In this document: piece after piece, positions 58,600 to 64,000 of the stretch
How the letters are laid out: each line of letters begins with the position of its first letter
Numbering within the stretch: the first letter of the stretch is position 1
Assembly (NCBI GenBank): GCA_004794655.1
Contig: SMMW01000003.1
Location: 19,362,501-19,426,500 of the forward strand
Source: Marisa cornuarietis
Lineage: Eukaryota > Mollusca > Gastropoda > Architaenioglossa > Ampullariidae
Reading direction: 5' to 3'
Length of the DNA stretch: 64,000 nt
Notes under the pieces: model-generated
Seen by the model: only the letters and a program-made list of their open reading frames with translations
What the model was told of the DNA's origin: nothing
The model's database searches: none
Position numbers and translations under genes: made by a program

Positions 58600-61500
58600 G
58601 TAGCACAAATTAATTATGGTAAGGCAAATAAAAATAAGTTTGTATTATATGTGGATATTAGTACTTTTGTTGCAAAGAACAAGACGTGGTGACTGTCAGC
58701 ACTGTGTGTCTGTATGCTTTAGTGTTTACAATCCTTTCGTACAACCTACAATACTGGAGAATGTGAGACTGAGATATAATTATTTGTCAGAGATATTCAT
58801 TTTTGAAAGATTTATAATAGTCACTCCGCCAAGTATATCTGTTTATTTATTGTTGTTGTTCTTCTTGCTGATTGACAAGAAAAGTCATGGAGTTTCAAGG
58901 CTGCCGTAGCCACGTAGCGTGCAGCCAGCCAACGGTTCGTCTAACTGTCTGCCCCGCCTTGACGTTGCAGAAACGGAATGTCAGACGGTAGCCTCGGGTA
59001 GCTCCCTGGCACCACACCATGACGGGTGCTTGGTGCTCTCACACGTTGACACGTGTGGGTGCTACTATGCCCAAATTCATTCTTTTCATTTATTTCGCCA
59101 ACCTTCTCCTCCCAAACTCTTGTTTCTGTCCATGTTTTACTGTCCGTGGAGCTGTTAAAGTCAGAAGTTCGCGGAAGACTGATCTTGAGCACCTGTCGCG
59201 TGCTAATGGTAGAAGTGTGACACTGAGGCTATTGACCAACTTCACACCCTTTTGGATATGTTTGTATTTAGAGGAAAGTGTTTTCGAGGAATGAACTAAG
59301 TCAGGTAGACAAGAGGGAAAAGTGAACAATGTCTGACGTGCAAACATTTTGTTCATAGGCGCGTACTTAAATAAGACAGTCAATCTTTAAACAAATGATT
59401 TATTGTTACTACAAAATGTTTTTAAATGTCATTTTCTACAAAATGCCTGCTTCCACGATCGCAGCAGCTTATTATTATGTTCCAGAATTATACGTGCATT
59501 GTCTGAACTCACACGACTATCCTGCATCTTGTTGAATTCTGTCATAGTCATGTAACTATCCTGCAGTGTTGTTTCTCAGAGATGCGCTGCCCAGACGCAA
59601 GGAAAGCTAGACTTTGGCGAGCAAGCTTAGGAGAAACGCTCGCTAGGAAACACTATGGCTGCCTTAGTTGCCCCTTTCTAGTCGATGATGACTGTTTATT
59701 CAAATGCGATTCTAGAACCATTTCTAAAGTAAAAAAAAATTGTGTTTTGCCTCATTGGAACGTACAGTGTATTAACAGAGGGTGTAAAGTAATGAGACCA
59801 ACTTTCTTAAGTGATATTGTTTCGGACTACAACTATCATCTAATTACAGCAAAATTAATTTATATTTTCTGCGTTTAAATCGATACAATGTTTACACATT
59901 AATGTGTCAGTAAAAAATTCAGCCTCTTGATATTAAAAAGAAAATAGTTCTCTGAATTGTAAATCAGTGTATACATATTTCAGATATAAATCGTCAACTT
60001 TTAGTTGTTTTTTTTCTTTAATCGACACATGGCTTTCTGCAAAATTAAGCATAACTATTTTGCATTTTCGGCCAGGAAGAAATTTCCTACCCGGATTTAT
60101 ACCTCCACCATTTCACACCACCCTCGCCCCGATGGTACCAACTCACTGTTGAAAGTATTTTACGTAAGAAAACAACACATTAACGTTGTATGATAACTTA
60201 TTCATTATCAAGTTACCAAATGGCTTAACAGGTCAGACTTTCTTTTTTTTCTTTCTTTTTTTTTTGTCGTTAGGGAAAGAGTTGACAGGTACGTGCTGTC
60301 TTACGTCCCTTTATCAACCGGCCTTTTTCTGGACCAGATTTTTCTTTTTGTACTTCACAGCTGGGTGCATATTGATAACCACACTCTCTCTCTCTCTCTT
60401 TCACTCTTTCTGCTTCCCTTTCTTTCTTTCCCTCTCTTTCACGCACGCACGCACGCGCACGCATTAAAAAAAAAATATTTCTTGGATTCAGTTCAATTCC
60501 CAGCTGTTACAAACTGAAGTGTAGTTAACTTTGTGTCTATGTTTGTCTAAGTTTTTCTCGCTGCACTATCTTAAAAGAAGTCTTATATGAAGGAAACGGA
60601 CTAATTATTTAGCAAAAGATTTAATTTTCTTTTGCCATGTCGTTGGGCGTTGGTGGGGGGGGGATTGTTATTGAGTTTGACAGGGAAAAAATGCTTACAT
60701 TTCTCACTGTTGTTGGATGGAAATCTGGGGAATATGATGGAGGGGTATGGAAAGGAAGAGGAAGGAAAAGGTACTTGTCGGTATTCTGCAATCCCCTAGT
60801 AGCTAGTAACTTTATGAGCTTTAATATTTCATACACTATGTGTTCTGTTGGATTTTTGATTTTGTAGGATTTGGAATGCGAATAATGAGTCAGATATAGC
60901 AAAATACTGTCGGTTCGTCCGTCTCCTTATTTTTGTGGAGGATTGTTGGCATTGGGGGAGGAAACACCAAGGTATTATCTCATCAGCCAAACTCGTTACC
61001 TAATTTTTGAAAATTGAAATGGAAAATTCTATTAAGTAGGCTTTCGGTCCATTTCAAGGGGCAAAAACAATACGACAGAATAAAGTATTCATCATAAGTT
61101 TTGCAGATGCATACTTGACAACACATGCTTTACGTCGGATTCAATCTGTTAGCACTAGAGAGACCTGTAGCCAGTGATGAGTAAATTAAGTATAAACATT
61201 GATACTAAGAGGATACCTCCCTGTTTCTTCATGTCTCGTAGCATTAGGTGTACGAGAACTGGCATTAAAAGCGCTTAAATGCAAATAAACGAACACTTTC
61301 AATAATATTAATATCCGCCTTGTGTTCCAAAACCTCAGTCCCGTATGTCAACATAGGTCAAATTTGTGCATTTAGTAGTTTAAAAAGGATTAATAGCGAA
61401 TACACGTGCCCACAACATCTGTAAACTACATTTTTAGCCACGACAGGCAACATATTTAAAAGCATGACAAAAATGATAAATGTGTTGAAAAATTCACTCG

Positions 61501-62100
61501 TAGATCTTTGTACATATTTACAACTTTTACCTCGTCCATTCCCTCTTTCATAGGTAACCCTCATTGTGGAACACACCATATGTTTAGATTTCTTTAAATT
61601 TACAACCAAACGTAGCTGCTTTACAGTGCTATGTAGAATGTCTAGTTGGACTTGAAGTCGTATGAAGTTAGAAACTACATAGTCAGCAAAGAAGAGGATT
61701 TAAATATTTAGTACTTGAGTGGGGAACACCCCGCCCACTCCACAAACTTCCCGTCACTTGAACCACCACATACACCGAGACACTCAACTGACGGCCACAG
61801 AAGTGAGTAGTTTTCACGATTGAAGCTGCTGTCATCTAGACCTCAGTACTTCATGTTCTTTGACTAAAATCATTAGAAACACCACAAAAGCTGCTATGAG
61901 TCGATAGAAATATCTGACAAACGTGTATTATGAAGAAAAAGTCATTCTTCGTAGAACAACAAATAAATTATGATTCAAACTTCCAACACGGTTTTACCAG
62001 AACGCTCCATATCTTTCAGTACCCCAACCTTACGTGTATAAAACAGCATCTAAAAATGTTGCTGGGGGTACAGAAGTATACAATCCTGTATTGTATATTC
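58600..62100. other. Intronic stretch, nothing firmly recognised
   Basis: Contains a GC-richer patch at 58.9-59.2 kb, CT/CA-type low complexity at 60.38-60.46 kb and poly-G at 60.65 kb. Frames of 60-98 codons have no recognisable product. Confidence 0.45.
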
Positions 62101-62124
62101 GCAGGATCACAAAAACATGAACAC

Positions 62125-62290
62125 AGGATAGCCAATCGTCACTATTATAGTGAGAATTGAATGTCCTGAGTTCAGATCTCGTCTTGGACATACTGTTTGT
62201 ATATGGCATCTGTTTACAAGGCTTTACTGTGATAAAGCCTTGGTTGCTGGCGGAGTAAAACACAAATCTCCCGCCCACCCACCTCTCCAT
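62125..62290 (+). mobile_element. tRNA-derived SINE, family 1
   Basis: Plus strand: a B-box-like GAGTTCAGATCTCG, then ATATGGCATCTGTTTACAAG, TGTGATAAAGCCTTGGTTGC, and the 3' end GGCGGAGTAAAACACA plus a C-rich tail. The A-box half is diverged. Same family as the 12.8-kb and 41.6-kb copies, opposite strand. Confidence 0.75.
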
Positions 62291-62861
62291 TTACAGAAGC
62301 ACAAAGAGACAGTTGTAGCGAAGAATAGCTGCCGTGGCATCGTATTGTTTCATCCCGCCAGTATCCACCGGTACTCGCCTATCCGCCAGATATCGTTTCT
62401 GTCTCGGGGAAGATGCTGCTGCCAATATCCACTCGACTTTGATGAACTATTTTACCAAAGCTCTCGTCAAAGCGCGTCAGCGTCTCATGTATAAGTTGGC
62501 TGAAGATTAGCCAGTTATTATTTCTTTGACATTTCATTGTTTTGTTTTTATTGGAAGTCAAATCAAGTACAGATGACCGAATGTTATTTTGATCAGCTTT
62601 GTCTTGTGAGGCTTATTTGATGATACAACTCGTCGTCGTTGCCTCCAGTGACTTGCCTCTTTTTTTTTTTTTTTGAAGCATCGTACAGGCAGCTTGTCAG
62701 AGAAATTTTAAACACACGGATTTGTTAATGCAGATTCCTAAAAGGTCTGATGAGCCCGATATTCTTCTCCACCTTCTGGCCATCATATACTCACGGAGGC
62801 AGCGTGGATGGACGCCACCAGCTGTGATGTCGCTCGTTATTCGCGCGCAGGAGAAAGATTT

Positions 62862-63005
62862 TGGTGACTATAGGTGCAAATCGCCAATTTTGAAATTAGA
62901 TAATAAGTAAACCGCTGTGTTTCAGGTGATGAAATTTACAGAACATATTTATATTATCTCTACCTATCAGAATCTGTTTATAACTCGGACCAATCGGGTA
63001 GGTCT
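62862..63005 (+). mobile_element. Palindromic TTAA element, copy 3 (right half only)
   Basis: GGTGCAAATCGC, GATGAAATTTACAG, TATTATCTCTACCTATCAG and ACCAATCGGGTAGGTCT follow the order of the right arm of copy 1, and TTAA (63006-63009) sits exactly at the end. The left arm is absent or unrecognisable. Old and diverged. Confidence 0.65.
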
Positions 63006-63404
63006 TTAAATTTCAAACTGTATGTTTGTTGATTTTATGTAAAAAAAAAAAAGGAAGCTATTGCAGATGCGCCTTCGCCTGTTTCATGTCTTTAAAAAAT
63101 TCTGTCCGGTACTCAGGGGCTTAGTATTCCCTTAAGAATTATTATGAATTTTAATGTATGATGTATTCTGCTTCACGTTTTCTTTTTGGATTAAGATGTC
63201 TTTATTTGAGAGAAAGAGAGCTGAGTTGACCACGCTGACCAACAGCCAAACTATCTTGATACATATTGGGTTATTGTTTAAAGACAGAGCTATGAGCATA
63301 AACGAACGACTGGCAACGTCTAGATGAGTATCCATCCAAACAGGCCTCTCCCGGTATCGTCCACAGTCAGGGGTGTGCGCGAGTTAAAGGGCCATCAGGC
63401 TTGT

Positions 63405-63986
63405 CTAAGCAGGTGGCAAATTTGACACCTTGAAGGCGTATGTGTCTATGTACAGGCTGAGGCGGCGGTACGTCCCACTTCCTCCCTTTTCTTTCCAGTT
63501 TCTGAGCCTGCGCAGCCCCGAGACCCGCAGGCGCATAAAGTTGGCCGCGAAGAGCGCAGGCGACGTGGTAATCACAGGCTTGACAATCTTCACCTTGAAA
63601 CCCAATCGGGGCTTAATTTCTTTCCTTGACAAAATTATGAGGGCGATTACAGACAAAGTTGCTCGTAAATTTGTGGTTATTTTGACTCCAGTATACATAG
63701 AAGCTCCCTTCTCGACAAGAACATAATGGCCAGGTGAAAAGAATGAAGAAATAAACTGGAGTTTACTCGCATGGATGCAGGCGCCATTGTGGCAGAGAAA
63801 ACGTTGTCGACCTCCACCAGCAGAGACTCCAGAGACTTTAGGGCCTACGGATGGATGGAGGATCGCCTTTCTCGTAAGCTGTCGCCAACACCTGCTTCGC
63901 AACTTGCTGTCTTGTGACCTTTCGAAAAAGGCAATTACCTGTTTTGTTGGGTGACACTGGTGTATCGCGCTGTCAGCCTGTACCAA
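63405..63986 (-). other. 193-codon open frame, unrecognised
   Basis: The longest reading frame in the window. Uncertain start: the listed initiator is CTT-side context with no neighbour to support it. The peptide is basic (many Arg and Lys), with a hydrophobic stretch TLSVIALIILS (about residues 110-120) and no domain that I recognise. An overlapping 98-codon frame is open on the other strand, suggesting few stops by composition rather than selection. It could be an island of conserved non-coding DNA, a decayed gene or chance. Not claimed as a gene. Confidence 0.15.
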
Positions 63987-64000
63987 GTGTAAACCCAGCG

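Larger units (their letters stand above)
45117..64000 (+). other. Tbx20: Tbx20 intron 2, partial (at least 18.9 kb)
   Basis: No frame encoding the next T-box segment (expected to begin near an RMFPT-like motif) is visible between exon 2 and the window end, so the intron is taken to run past 64000. It contains the palindromic element, SINE/LINE tails, minisatellites and candidate regulatory islands listed separately. A split or diverged small exon cannot be fully excluded without transcript data. Confidence 0.65.

Overview
This is a window of animal nuclear genome, most likely from a lophotrochozoan and probably a mollusc. The grounds are long introns, many CA/GT and trinucleotide microsatellites, decayed non-LTR retrotransposons, and tRNA-headed SINEs whose 3' part ends in a GGCGTAAAACAC-type motif like that of molluscan SINEs. 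No bacterial-style operons, tRNA, rRNA or CRISPR arrays are seen. Nearly all long reading frames are chance frames or lie in repeats. The organism call is inference; I cannot name the species.

The one gene I can support is the 5' part of a Tbx20 orthologue on the + strand. Exon 1 (coding 38281-38473) starts with a well-placed ATG and carries an eh1-like Groucho-binding motif, FSIAAIIG. Exon 2 (44774-45116) carries a 16-residue serine run and then the first ~23 residues of the T-box DNA-binding domain, including [19 protein letters not shown]. The two exons join in phase (1 nt + 2 nt make a Gly codon). A TAA at 44743 rules out the two nearer upstream acceptors. Exon 2 ends at a good GTAAGA donor. 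No continuation of the T-box is seen downstream, so intron 2 is at least 18.9 kb and the rest of the gene lies beyond the window.

Layout: 1-38 kb is upstream intergenic DNA. It holds non-LTR reverse-transcriptase relics (3.64-4.40 kb minus, 6.69-7.82 kb minus, 12.56-14.2 kb plus, 28.66-29.06 kb minus), an unidentified retroelement-like relic (11.46-12.48 kb minus), a Tc1/mariner transposase relic (27.2-27.72 kb), a hAT-like non-autonomous element (34.94-35.28 kb), several SINEs, and GC-richer single-copy islands that are candidate enhancers. About 0.3-0.6 kb before the ATG is a CpG-rich stretch with two CCAAT boxes, a candidate promoter. Intron 1 (38.47-44.77 kb) holds three SINE copies and dense simple repeats. 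Intron 2 (from 45.12 kb) holds a near-perfect ~570-bp palindromic TTAA-flanked element, SINE/LINE tails, a 26-bp minisatellite, a 76-bp repeat pair and more candidate regulatory islands.

The most unusual structure is a family of long palindromic elements: 32.44-33.11 kb, 51.77-52.33 kb, and a half copy ending at 63.005 kb. Their ends read AGACCAACC next to TTAA. The two complete copies are in opposite orientation. One has a triplicated 57-bp unit in one arm, and the intronic copy abuts a second TTAA-bounded segment.
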